NCBI RefSeq assembly: GCF_019083995.1
Contig: NZ_JAHRCU010000022.1
Span: forward strand, 1 to 64,000
Source: Roseococcus sp. SDR
Lineage (GTDB): Bacteria; Pseudomonadota; Alphaproteobacteria; Acetobacterales; Acetobacteraceae
Reading direction: 5' to 3'
Length of the DNA: 64,000 nt
In this document: positions 9,122-19,620 of the stretch, one piece after another
How the letters are laid out: each line of letters starts with the position of its first letter
Numbering within the stretch: the first letter of the stretch is position 1
Notes under the pieces: generated by a model
Seen by the model: the letters and a program-made list of their open reading frames with translations, nothing else
The model's database searches: none
What the model was told of the DNA's origin: nothing
Position numbers and translations under genes: made by a program

Positions 9122-11157
9122 GGCGCGAACTCCAGCACGATCTGCTCGGCAGCGTTGATGGCGGCGGACCAGCCGGCGGGGACCACGGTGGTGGTCTCGT
9201 CCTCGATGATGAGGGCGGGGCCCGGCACGCGCGCGCCGGGCTTCAGCGCATCGCGGGGCTGGATGGCGGCACTGCCGGTGAGGCCCGTGGCGGGGTCCAC
9301 CAGCGGGCGCTGCTGCGCGGCGGAGGGTGCCGCGTGCGACGCCACCTCGCTCAGCCGTTGCGGCGGAGCCACGGGGTTGGAGAGGGCCAGCGCCCAGGTC
9401 ATCACCTCGGGCTGCAGGCCCGGAATGGCGCGGCCGAAGATGCCGCGATAGGCGGCGGTGAAGGCCTCCTGCAGCGCGGCGGCGCCGATGCCGGCGGTGA
9501 TCGGCACCGCGATCTCATGCCCCTGGCCGCGATAGCGCATGAAGGCGGTGCGGGCTTCGACCAGGCCCTCGCGCGGCGCGGCCTGCAGCACCACCTCCTC
9601 GGCCTCGCGGCGCATCTCGGCGAACATCGCCTCCAGCGCCGCCTCGTCCAGCGCATCGAGGCGCGTGTAGCGCGTGCGGACCACCTCGAAGCCGATGGGC
9701 GCCTGGAGGAAGCCATGCGCCGAGCCCACGCCCGCGCCGCGCGGCACCAGCACCCGCGTGATGCCGAGCTTCTGCGCGAGGCGCGCGGCATGCAGGGGTG
9801 CCGCACCGCCGAAGGCGATCATGGTGCGCCCGGCCGTGTCCTCGCCATTCTCGACGGCGTGCACGCGGGCGGCGCTGGCCATGGTCTCGTCCACGATTTC
9901 GGCGACGCCGACGGGCGCATCCGTGCCAAGCGGCGCGAAAGCGTTGCGCGCGGCACCTTCGTCGAGCGGGATGGTGCCGCCCGCGAACATCGCAGGGTCC
10001 AGGCGGCCCAGCAGCAGGTCGGCATCGGTGACAGTGGGCGAGGCACCGCCCAGGCCGTAGCAGGCCGGCCCGGGCGCGCTGCCGGCGGAATCGGGACCGA
10101 CCTGGATACGGCCCAGCGCATCGCGCCGCGCGATGGACCCGCCGCCCGCACCGATCTCCACCAGTTCGATCACTGGGATGCGGATCGGCAACCCGCTCCC
10201 CTGCACGAAGCGATAGGCGCGCGCCACCTCGAAGCTGCGGGCCATGTGGAAGCGGCCATCGTCAATGAGCGTGAGCTTCGCCGTGGTGCCGCCCATGTCG
10301 AAGGCCAGCACGCGGGAAAGCCCGTTCTGCGCCGCGACATGCCGCGCGAGGATGGCGCCGCCCGCCGGGCCGCTCTCCACCAGCCGCACCGGGAAGCGTC
10401 GCGCGGCGGCGACGGTGCAGAGCCCGCCGGAGGACATCATCATCAAGACCGGTGCGGCGATGCCCTGCGCGCGCAGACCCTCTTCCAGCCGCGCCAGATA
10501 GCCATCCATCAGCGGTCGCACATAAGCGTTCGCGAGGGTGGTGCTGGCGCGGTCATATTCACGCACCTCGGGGCAGACCTCGCAGGACAGCGAAAGCGAG
10601 ACATCCGGCAGGAGGGCGGCGAGAAGCTCCGCCGCACGGCGCTCATGCGCGTCATTGGTGAAGCTGTGCAGGAAGCAGATGGCGAGCGCCGTCACGCCAT
10701 CCGCGCGCGCCTGCTGCGCGACCTCATGCAATGCGGCCTCGTCCAGCGGCAGCAGAACGCCGCCATCGGCCGCGATGCGCTCGGGCACGGTGTAGCGCAG
10801 CGCGCGCGGGGCGAGCGGCGGGGGGCGCTCCATGGTCAGGTCGTATTGCGCGAAGCGATGCTCATAGGCGATCTCGACGCTGTCGCGGAAACCCTGCGTC
10901 GTCAGCAGCGCGGTGCGTGCGCCCTTGCGCTCGATCAGCGCATTGGTCGCGAGCGTGGTGCCGTGCAGCACCAAGGAGAGCGCGGAGGCTTGTACGCCAG
11001 CGGCCGCGAGCAGATGGCGCGCGCCTTCCAGCACCGCGCGCTCCGGCGCATCGGGCGTGGTCAGCAGCTTGTGCGAATGCGTGCGGTGCGGGGTCTCGAG
11101 GACGAGGTCGGTGAAGGTCCCGCCGATATCCACGGCGAGGCGATGGGCTGACGGCAC
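9118..11157 (-). CDS. hyuA: Hydantoinase A / oxoprolinase subunit
   Basis: A 679-residue HyuA with an actin-like ATPase fold: Hydant_A_N (RLAVDIGGTFTDLVLE near the N-terminus, with HGTTLATNALIERKGA further on), the central hydantoinase A domain (LAFDMGGTTAKLTLIDDG, GAGGGSIARRDALGRIQVGP) and a C-terminal acetone-carboxylase-like region. ATP hydrolysis drives ring opening together with HyuB. GTG at 11157 was chosen because GGGGA lies 6 nt upstream and the protein begins just before the VDIGGTF phosphate loop; TTG at 11163 is possible. It starts at the stop codon of the upstream Bug gene. Confidence 0.93.
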   Translation of the reverse strand: MPSAHRLAVDIGGTFTDLVLETPHRTHSHKLLTTPDAPERAVLEGARHLLAAAGVQASALSLVLHGTTLATNALIERKGARTALLTTQGFRDSVEIAYEHRFAQYDLTMERPPPLAPRALRYTVPERIAADGGVLLPLDEAALHEVAQQARADGVTALAICFLHSFTNDAHERRAAELLAALLPDVSLSLSCEVCPEVREYDRASTTLANAYVRPLMDGYLARLEEGLRAQGIAAPVLMMMSSGGLCTVAAARRFPVRLVESGPAGGAILARHVAAQNGLSRVLAFDMGGTTAKLTLIDDGRFHMARSFEVARAYRFVQGSGLPIRIPVIELVEIGAGGGSIARRDALGRIQVGPDSAGSAPGPACYGLGGASPTVTDADLLLGRLDPAMFAGGTIPLDEGAARNAFAPLGTDAPVGVAEIVDETMASAARVHAVENGEDTAGRTMIAFGGAAPLHAARLAQKLGITRVLVPRGAGVGSAHGFLQAPIGFEVVRTRYTRLDALDEAALEAMFAEMRREAEEVVLQAAPREGLVEARTAFMRYRGQGHEIAVPITAGIGAAALQEAFTAAYRGIFGRAIPGLQPEVMTWALALSNPVAPPQRLSEVASHAAPSAAQQRPLVDPATGLTGSAAIQPRDALKPGARVPGPALIIEDETTTVVPAGWSAAINAAEQIVLEFAP

Positions 11158-11159
11158 GC

Positions 11160-12113
11160 TCAATCCCCGATCCTGATATTCCCGGTGCGCACCACCCGCG
11201 CCCATGTCTCGCTGTCGGCGCGCAGGAAGGCGAGGTAGTCGGCGCGCGACATGGTCGCGGGGTGCAGCCCGGCCTCGTCGAAGCGGCGCTTCGTGTCGGG
11301 TTCTGCCATCACGCGCAGCACCTGGGCACTGATCGCATCCAGCAGCGCATCCGGCGTGCCGGCGGGCGCGGCGAGCCCATACCAGTTCTCGGCGACATAG
11401 CCGGGCACCGCCTCGATGGCCGCGGGCGTATTGGGCAGCAGCGGCCAGCGCTCGGGCGAGGTGACGGCCATGGCGCGCGCCTGCCCGCCCTGAATCAGGC
11501 CGAGCGTCGCCGGGTCGCCGTAATAGGCATCCACCACGCGGGCGGCGAGGTCGTTCAGCGCCGGGCCGGTGCCGCGATAGGGCACATGCTCGATCGAGAC
11601 GCCGGCCAGCTGGTTGAACAGCTCGCCCGCCAGGTGCTGGCTGGTGCCCGGACCACCGCTCGCGTAGCGCAGGCCGCCACGACGCGCGAGGGCCAGGAAC
11701 TCCGTGAGATTCGCCGCCGGCAGGTCGGTGCGGACGGCCAGGATGAAGGGCATGCGCACGAGGCGCGTGATGTGGCCGAGGCCCAGCGCGTCATAGGGCA
11801 GACGCCGCAGATGCGGGCCGGCGGTGATGGTGCCCGCGCCGGTGAGCGAGAGCGTGTAGCCATCGGGTGCGGCGCGCGACATGGCCTCGACGCCGATCAC
11901 GCCGCCCGCGCCGCCGCGGTTCTCCACCACGATGGTCTGGCCCACGGCGCGGCCCAGCGGCTCGGCCAGGAGGCGCGCGGTCAGGTCCACGCCGCCGCCC
12001 GGCGGGAAGGGCGCGATGAGGCGGACAGGGCGGTTCGGCCAGGCGGGCGCCTGGGCACGCGCGATGGCCGGCGCGGCGAGAAGGGCAGCGAGGGCCCGGC
12101 GGGAGAGGGTCAT
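11160..12113 (-). CDS. Bug-family tripartite tricarboxylate receptor (TctC-like), upstream copy
   Basis: A 317-residue periplasmic binding protein: signal peptide MTLSRRALAALLAAPAIARA, the Bug signature WPNRPVRLIAPFPPGGGVD, IVVENRGGAGGVIGVEAM, and VPYRGTGPALNDLAA. It heads the hyuA-hyuB-DUF1028 operon and overlaps or abuts hyuA. It is clearly diverged from the second Bug receptor that ends the same operon (5907-6842), so the two may bind different ligands or conformers. It sits 3 bp after the stop of the secreted protein gene at 12117. Confidence 0.9.
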   Translation of the reverse strand: MTLSRRALAALLAAPAIARAQAPAWPNRPVRLIAPFPPGGGVDLTARLLAEPLGRAVGQTIVVENRGGAGGVIGVEAMSRAAPDGYTLSLTGAGTITAGPHLRRLPYDALGLGHITRLVRMPFILAVRTDLPAANLTEFLALARRGGLRYASGGPGTSQHLAGELFNQLAGVSIEHVPYRGTGPALNDLAARVVDAYYGDPATLGLIQGGQARAMAVTSPERWPLLPNTPAAIEAVPGYVAENWYGLAAPAGTPDALLDAISAQVLRVMAEPDTKRRFDEAGLHPATMSRADYLAFLRADSETWARVVRTGNIRIGD

Positions 12114-12116
12114 GGC

Positions 12117-12761
12117 TCAGCGTCCTGGCATGTTGAGGCCGGGCGGCGGGATGGCCGTGCCGCGCGGCATGCCCCCGGCGCCGATCTGCGCGGGCGGCGG
12201 GAGTTGCAGGTTCTGGTAGCCCGAAGGGCGCTGGAAGCGTGCTGCGTCCTGCGGGCCGAAGCTCACCTGGATGGCTTCCAACAGGCCGGGTACAGGGCCC
12301 GTGGCGTTGCGGGAGAGCGTCTCGCTGCGCAGCATCACACCATCGGTGGTCAGACAGATGCGCGCCGCCTGGCCTTGCTCCTCCACGCGCCAGTTCACGC
12401 AATCCGTATTGGCGATTCGCGCCGGGCCCTCGCGCGTGAAGCGCGCCTCGGCGCTGGGCGCCATGCGCGCGGCGATGGGTGTGGCCGGCATGTCGAGGAT
12501 CATGCGTTGCGCGGCCATGGCCATGAAGGCGGTGCCGCCCCCCATGTCGAGGACGATGAAGCCCTGGTCCCCCGGCATGTCCATGCGCATGAGACGCCGC
12601 TGGGCAAGCCAGGACATGCGCATCTCGCCGGGCGGCGCGCCCTCGGCGGTGACGCGATAGGTGACGGCGACGTCGCGCGCGGGGGTGAGGGTGGGGCGCT
12701 CCTGAGCCATGGCAGGGGCGGCAAGGGCCAGGAGAAGGAGAAGGGGCGCTGCGGGCTTCAT
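12117..12761 (-). CDS. Exported protein of unknown function, first gene of the hyu operon
   Basis: 214 residues, not assigned to a family. Signal peptide MKPAAPLLLLLALAAPAMA, then a beta-rich body with features of small lipoprotein-carrier-like or DUF4412-like proteins (VTYRVTAEGAPPGEMRMSW, MRMDMPGDQGFIVLDMGGG, MILDMP). One cysteine pair (IANTDCVNW and ARICLTTDG) could form a disulfide. The C-terminus is a proline/glycine-rich tail ending GLNMPGR. ATG at 12761 follows GGAAGG. Its stop is 3 nt before the Bug receptor start, implying one transcript with hyuAB; a link to their substrate is only inferred from position. Confidence 0.7.
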   Translation of the reverse strand: MKPAAPLLLLLALAAPAMAQERPTLTPARDVAVTYRVTAEGAPPGEMRMSWLAQRRLMRMDMPGDQGFIVLDMGGGTAFMAMAAQRMILDMPATPIAARMAPSAEARFTREGPARIANTDCVNWRVEEQGQAARICLTTDGVMLRSETLSRNATGPVPGLLEAIQVSFGPQDAARFQRPSGYQNLQLPPPAQIGAGGMPRGTAIPPPGLNMPGR

Positions 12762-12819
12762 GAACCAGCCTTCCGATGGGGAAGGCAGAGCGTCCGCCCG
12801 CCCCAGCGCCGGGTCAACA

Positions 12820-12845
12820 CCCGGCGGCCGAGAGAAGCCGCCGGG
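12820..12845 (-). terminator. Hairpin after the TorF-type porin gene
   Basis: A perfect 9-bp stem (CCCGGCGGC / GCCGCCGGG) with an 8-nt loop begins 13 bp past the porin stop. No long U run follows on the minus strand, so intrinsic termination is plausible but not certain. It separates the porin from the hyu operon. Confidence 0.5.
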
Positions 12846-12857
12846 CGCCATGCGGGC

Positions 12858-13634
12858 TCAGAACCGGAAGGCGATCGAGCCCAGGGCGCGGGCGCTGCAG
12901 ATATTCTGCGCCGTGCCGTAGATGCAGTCCTGCTTGCTGATCGAGGTGTCGTAGTAGCCGACGCTCGCCACGATGGTGCCGATGTTCTCGATGGCGAATT
13001 CGCGGGTCAGGGCGATGGACCACCACGCGTAATCCGGCGTGCCGAAAACCTGGTTGCGCTGGATCCACTGGTAGCCGAGGCGGCCGCCCAGGGTCAGGTC
13101 CCAGACGCCCGTCTTCCAGTCGGCGCCGCCTTCGACATAGAAGCCGTCACCCGAGCGTCCGAAGAAATTGGGCGAATAGTTGAAGGCGCCCAGCAGGTTC
13201 ACCGGGCCGATCTCATAGGTCGCCTTCACGTAGATTTCCGCGTAGTCCAGCACGGGCGAGAGGCCGCCGGGCGGGCGGTTGTAGCCCGGATAGAGGTAGC
13301 CGATGCCGCCGAAATCCAGGTTCACGCCACCGAGCGTGACGCGGTAGCCGCCATAGACGTCCACCTCCTGCCGCGCATCCAGGCCCTCGAAGCTGACATT
13401 GGAGATGAAGCCGCCGACATAGACGCCGCTGGTGTGCACCGCCTCGGAGGTGGCCTGATAGGCCATGCGCGAGCGCGTCTGGCTGATGCCGCGGAAGAGA
13501 TAGTCGCTGGCGAAGGTGCCGGTGGTGGTGACGGTGATGCCGCTTTCACCGATCGGGATCTGGGCCTGGGCCGGCTGCATCGCGGTGAAACCCGCCAGCG
13601 CGGCGCAAGCGAGAAAGATTTTGCGGATGGGCAT
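12858..13634 (-). CDS. TorF family putative porin (Gcw_chp/TIGR02001 type)
   Basis: 258 residues with signal peptide MPIRKIFLACAALAGFTAM...AQA. The mature chain begins with a typical family strand (TTTGTFASDYLFRGISQTRS) and continues as alternating beta-strands (GVYVGGFISNVSFEG, DLTLGGRLGYQWIQRNQ) to a C-terminal phenylalanine (GSIAFRF), as expected for an outer-membrane barrel. The two C-terminal cysteines (KQDCIYGTAQNICSA) are close enough to form a loop disulfide. ATG at 13634 has GGAGG upstream. It is monocistronic: a U-tract terminator lies upstream and a hairpin downstream. Confidence 0.85.
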   Translation of the reverse strand: MPIRKIFLACAALAGFTAMQPAQAQIPIGESGITVTTTGTFASDYLFRGISQTRSRMAYQATSEAVHTSGVYVGGFISNVSFEGLDARQEVDVYGGYRVTLGGVNLDFGGIGYLYPGYNRPPGGLSPVLDYAEIYVKATYEIGPVNLLGAFNYSPNFFGRSGDGFYVEGGADWKTGVWDLTLGGRLGYQWIQRNQVFGTPDYAWWSIALTREFAIENIGTIVASVGYYDTSISKQDCIYGTAQNICSARALGSIAFRF

Positions 13635-13771
13635 GGAACCTCCGGGAAGTTGGAAGGGCGTCGCGTTCCAACATACCGCAGCGCACAAATTCGCCGCATC
13701 AAGAAGGCGTCATTTTGAGGCTCCAACCACATCAAGCGCGCATAAATGCGGCAGAACCAATTCGGATGGAC

Positions 13772-13803
13772 AAAAAATGAGCATGGCGCGGCGAGCGCCA
13801 TGC
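13772..13803 (-). terminator. Rho-independent terminator of the 13818-14039 gene
   Basis: On the minus strand a perfect 9-bp stem (GCATGGCGC / GCGCCATGC, 5-nt loop) is followed by TCATTTTTTG. This is one of the clearest intrinsic terminators in the window, and it isolates the small upstream gene from the TorF porin promoter. Confidence 0.8.
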
Positions 13804-13817
13804 CTGGAGCGCCCGCG

Positions 13818-14039
13818 TCAGACCCGAAGGTCGAGCAGCGAGCCACGCGGCAGGGGCTTGCTCGGCGCGGGAGGCACCGCCTCCAGCCGGCGTTGGGCCA
13901 CCGGTTCGGCGGCGAGGCCAGCGCCCTCACCCGGCATCTGGCGGCGGATGGCGGCGGCCTCCCCGACCGGGCGCTCCGGCAGGCGGTTCTGGGGGGCGAC
14001 CTCCTTGGCGAAGGCCGCGAGGGAATTGGTGGTGATCAT
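13818..14039 (-). CDS. Small conserved-looking protein of unknown function
   Basis: 73 residues starting MITTNSLAAFAKEVAPQN and ending PRGSLLDLRV. No membrane segment or signal; rich in Ala, Pro, Arg and Glu, probably largely disordered with a short terminal hydrophobic motif. ATG at 14039 has AGGTGG upstream and a strong intrinsic terminator sits 15 bp after the stop, which together support a real gene. The frame stays open to 14162, but that extension has weaker start context. No function can be assigned. Confidence 0.6.
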   Translation of the reverse strand: MITTNSLAAFAKEVAPQNRLPERPVGEAAAIRRQMPGEGAGLAAEPVAQRRLEAVPPAPSKPLPRGSLLDLRV

Positions 14040-14191
14040 GCGCACCACCTGCCACCGCAAGGATGAAGGCTTCGTGAACCGACGGCCGGAATTCGATCCG
14101 GCCGCGGCGATGAGGCGGTTGCTGATCATGCCCGGGACCATGCGGCCCCGGGCCGTTAACACTCCAGCAACCTATGGATGTATCGTGAAGA

Positions 14192-15184
14192 TCACTCGAC
14201 GCGGATGTTCTTCTCGTTCACCAGTTGCGCCCATTGCACCCGCTCGCGCGCGGCGAAGGCAGCCAGTTCCTCCGGCGTCGAAGGCTCGGGCGCGCCCGCC
14301 TGCTGGCGGAACACCGCCAGCGTCTGTTCGTTGCGCATGCCCTCGCGCACCGCGGCATTGAGGCGCGCGACGATCGGCGCAGGTGTGGCGCGCGGCGCAT
14401 AGAGGGCAAGCCAGAGGCCCGTCGCGAGCGGCACGCCCAGCTCGGTCAGCGTCGGCACATTGGGCGTGAGCTCGATGCGCGTGGGATGGGCCAGGGCCAG
14501 GATGCGGGCGCGGTTGTCCACCGCCAGGCTGTTCGCGCCGCCGACCGGCAGCATCATGGAATCCACCTGGCCGGAGGCGACGGCCTGCATGCCCGGCGCC
14601 TGGGCGGCGAAGGGCACATGCAGCTTCTCGAAGCGCTCGGAGCGGGCCACGAATTCAAAGGCGAGATGCGAGGAGGAGCCCACGCCCCAGGAGGCATGGC
14701 TGAGCCGCCCGGCCTCGCGCCGCGCCTCACGGATGAAGCTCGCGTAATCCGTGATCTCGCGGCGATGGGCGCCGACCATGAGCGCGAAGGGCACCCGCGT
14801 GACCATGGAGATCGGCACGAAATCGTTCTCGTCGCTGTAGGGGAGCGAACGGAAGGTGGAGCGGTTGATGGCGAAGGTGTCGGTGATCCCCATGGTGATG
14901 GTGGTGCCATCCGCCGGCGCGCGGGCGGCGACGAGGGTGCCCACCGTGCCGTTGGCGCCCGGCCGGTTCTCGACCACCACCGGCTGACCAAGCGCGCCCT
15001 GCAGGCCGACCGCCATGCCACGGCTGATGACATCCGTGATGCCACCCGCCGCATAGGGGACGATGATGCGGATGGGCCGGTCGGGCCAATTGGCCGGGAT
15101 CGCCGGTTGAGCCAGGGCGGATTTGCCGGCAAGCAAGCCGGTGGCGCTGGCGGCCAACAGGCCGCGGCGGGAGGTCGGAAGCAT
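14192..15184 (-). CDS. Bug-family tripartite tricarboxylate receptor (TctC-like)
   Basis: 330 residues; signal peptide MLPTSRRGLLAASATGLLAG...ALAQ. Family motifs: WPDRPIRIIVPYAAGGITD, PVVVENRPGANGTVG and SSHLAFEF. ATG at 15184 has GGAG 6 nt upstream; TTG at 15196 would add four residues. The gene is alone, reading away from rnhB across a shared AT-rich intergenic region, with no adjacent membrane components. It is probably an orphan receptor that borrows a TctAB elsewhere, or has a sensing role as proposed for some Bug proteins. Confidence 0.9.
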   Translation of the reverse strand: MLPTSRRGLLAASATGLLAGKSALAQPAIPANWPDRPIRIIVPYAAGGITDVISRGMAVGLQGALGQPVVVENRPGANGTVGTLVAARAPADGTTITMGITDTFAINRSTFRSLPYSDENDFVPISMVTRVPFALMVGAHRREITDYASFIREARREAGRLSHASWGVGSSSHLAFEFVARSERFEKLHVPFAAQAPGMQAVASGQVDSMMLPVGGANSLAVDNRARILALAHPTRIELTPNVPTLTELGVPLATGLWLALYAPRATPAPIVARLNAAVREGMRNEQTLAVFRQQAGAPEPSTPEELAAFAARERVQWAQLVNEKNIRVE

Positions 15185-15297
15185 GGATGTCTCCAAGATG
15201 GATTATTGGTTACCGAAAAGTCATGTAGAAATATTCATATTCCTCTGCAAGAGGGTTTCGGCGCCGTCACAATTCGTGATCGGAAGCCCGCGGCGCC
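15185..15297. promoter_or_regulatory. Divergent promoter region, Bug receptor / rnhB
   Basis: A 113-bp gap between divergent genes whose left half is markedly AT-rich for this genome (TAGAAATATTCATATTCC around 15225). It must carry the promoter of the Bug receptor and probably that of rnhB-ccrM. No GANTC site and no clear dyad operator were seen here. Confidence 0.45.
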
Positions 15298-17527
<2,230 letters not shown>

Positions 17528-17547
<20 letters not shown>

Positions 17548-18655
17548 GGACGTAGAGCGCGTCGTCATCCGCGGCGTCCTGCACCACGGTGGGCGCGCTG
17601 CCATCGGAGAATTTGAAGCGCAGCGTCTCGCCCACCTGCTCGGTGATGTCGTTCAGGTAGCGGGCCTGGAAGCCGATCTCGATGGGCGAGGCCGCATAGG
17701 TGACCAGCCCTTCGTCCAGTTCCTCGCGCGCCTCGCCCTGCTCGGCGCTGGACGCCGTGAGCAGCAGGTTGTCGCTGGAGATGCTGAGCTTCACCGGGCG
17801 CGAACGCTCGGAGGAGATGGCGGCCACGCGGCCCACCGCCTGCGCGAAATTCTGCGTACGGACTTCCATCACCTTGTCATTGTTGCGCGGGATCACGCGC
17901 TCATAATCCGGGAAGGTGCCGTCGATCAGCTTGCTGGTCAGCGTCACGGTGCCGACGCGGAAGCTGATCTTGGTGTCGGAGAGGCGGAACTCGATCTCGT
18001 CGCGCGTCTCCTCGGCCAGCTTGTTCAGCTCGTTCACCGTCTTGCGCGGAATGATGACGCCCGGCATGGCCGACGCCCCATCCGGCAGGTCGGTCTCGAC
18101 CCGGGCCAGGCGGTGGCCGTCGGTCGCGGCGGCGCGCAGCTTGCGGCCGGAGGCATCCTCGGCCACGTGCAGGTAGATGCCGTTCAGGTAGTAGCGGGTT
18201 TCCTCGGTGCTGATGGCGAAGCGGGTGCGGGCGATCATGCCGCGCAGCTTGCCGGCCTCGAGCTTGAACTGATGCGGCAGCGCGCCCTCGGTCATCGAGG
18301 GGAAGTCCTCGACGGGCAGGACGGGCAGGCTGGTGCTGAAGCGGCCGGCGCGCAGCGTCAGCGGCGCATCGCCGCCCTTGTGGTCGAGTTCGACGGTGGC
18401 GCCATCCGGCAGCTTGCGGACGATTTCATAGAGCGTCGCGGCCGGGGCGGTGGTGCGGCCAGGTCGGGCCACCTGCACGCCGGGCACTTCCTCGACGATG
18501 GCGATTTCCATGTCGGTCGCGGTCAGGCGCAGCGCGCCGTCTTTCGCGTCGAGCAGGATATTGGCCAGGATGGGGATGGTGTTGCGGCGCTCGACCACGG
18601 ATTGCGTGTGGCCGAGGGCCTTGAGCAGGATGGCGCGCTCAACGCTGAACTTCAT
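17528..18655 (-). CDS. dnaN: DNA polymerase III beta subunit (sliding clamp)
   Basis: 375 residues, the normal clamp length, with three clamp domains. Starts MKFSVERAILLKALGH; the ATG at 18655 has AAGGGA upstream, while the frame's extra upstream 46 codons are low-quality. Contains RNTIPILANILLDA, ATDGHRLARVE (domain 2), FPDYERVIP and the C-terminal MPMRV, matching the conserved clamp end. It is encoded on the same strand as dnaA, but an opposite-strand gene (18913-19572) lies between them, so the usual dnaA-dnaN operon is split and dnaN needs its own promoter within 18656-18912. Confidence 0.96.
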
Positions 18656-18912
18656 CTGCCGGTCCCTTGTATCCTGCGGATTCGCTGCCTCGCGGCACGT
18701 TTGCTGTAGCATTGCGGCGCGGTGGGGCAAAGCTGGCTTGTACGGGGGCGCTGCCCTCCCGTACCTCCCCGCTGCGAAATGCCGCTTCGGCAACGGGCTT
18801 TCCGAGGGAAATCAACCCCCAAAACAGGATCCCGGACTGTATGGGCAGGGGGCCACCACCCCGACCTTACGAGACCGATGACCGGACCGATACATCGGGA
18901 TAGGCTCCCGCA
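18656..18912. promoter_or_regulatory. Intergenic region between dnaN and the DUF2726 gene
   Basis: A 257-bp non-coding stretch that must supply divergent promoters for dnaN (minus) and the DUF2726 gene (plus). It contains a 7-bp inverted repeat GTACGGG...CCCGTAC around 18739-18763. Short frames across it have no start context and no protein-like composition. No DnaA box of the form TTATCCACA was found. Confidence 0.4.
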
Positions 18913-19572
18913 ATGTCTCGCCAATCGGCCGCTCCGCCAGAAATGCTTGCCGTTGTGGTCATCGCCCTGATCGTCCTGGGCATTTGGGCTGGGATCAGGA
19001 TAGGACGGATCCGGTTCAGCTGGCGGGGCATGACATGGCGCAAGCGAGGCCCCTCACGCGGGAGCTACGGCCTGGGTTCGAGACGCTGGGGCAACGGCGA
19101 ATGGTCAGCCAAGGCGGAACGTTTTCCGCCGAACAGGCTGGACGCCGCTGACCAGTTACGCGTTGTCATGACCGCGGAATACACCGCGCAGTCGCTGCTG
19201 AACGGAAGCGAAGCACGGGTGCTGAAGGAACTTGAGCGGTTCGTTGGTGACTGCGATCCGCGCTGGAGAGTGATGGCGCAGGTCTCCCTTGGTGAAATCC
19301 TGACCAGCCCGGACCCGGCAGCCTATGCCGCCGTCAACTCCAAACGGGTGGATCTTCTGCTCGTGGACGGCGACTACGTGCCTCGCCATGCCATCGAATA
19401 TCAGGGATCGGGACACCACCAGGGATCGGCAGCCGCGCGAGACGCCGTGAAGAAGGAGGCGCTACGCCGCGCCGGAATTGGCTATCATGAGGTCATCGCC
19501 GGACAGACCACACCGGCAGAGCTGCGTCGGCTGGTCGAGCGTCTCGTTCCGAAGCCGACTTCGGGACAGTAG
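18913..19572 (+). CDS. Membrane-anchored DUF2726-like protein between dnaN and dnaA
   Basis: 219 residues. An N-terminal transmembrane segment (EMLAVVVIALIVLGIWAGI) is followed by a basic linker and a DUF2726-like domain, a family with a predicted PD-(D/E)XK nuclease-type fold: LNGSEARVLKELERFV, then KRVDLLLVDGDYVPRHAIEY (candidate acidic residues) and a following Lys-rich helix (RDAVKKEALRRAGI). The domain ends TPAELRRLVERL. The sequence looks less GC-biased than its neighbours (ATA, GGA and AGA codons appear). It is on the strand opposite dnaA and dnaN and interrupts their normal adjacency, which suggests insertion. Confidence 0.75.
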   Translation: MSRQSAAPPEMLAVVVIALIVLGIWAGIRIGRIRFSWRGMTWRKRGPSRGSYGLGSRRWGNGEWSAKAERFPPNRLDAADQLRVVMTAEYTAQSLLNGSEARVLKELERFVGDCDPRWRVMAQVSLGEILTSPDPAAYAAVNSKRVDLLLVDGDYVPRHAIEYQGSGHHQGSAAARDAVKKEALRRAGIGYHEVIAGQTTPAELRRLVERLVPKPTSGQ

Positions 19573-19597
19573 AGCGCACCGCGGTATCGCGTCCTGC

Positions 19598-19616
19598 CTG
19601 TGCCGTAGAGGCACAG
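19598..19616. terminator. Hairpin between convergent DUF2726 gene and dnaA
   Basis: A perfect 7-bp inverted repeat CTGTGCC-GTAGA-GGCACAG fills the 48-bp gap between convergent stop codons. There is no U tract on either strand. It may serve as a bidirectional transcription stop. Confidence 0.5.
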
Positions 19617-19620
19617 CCCC

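Noticed and set aside
18667-18970. Several overlapping short plus-strand frames between dnaN and the DUF2726 gene
   Set aside because: They have no ribosome sites, mutually overlapping frames and no protein-like pattern.
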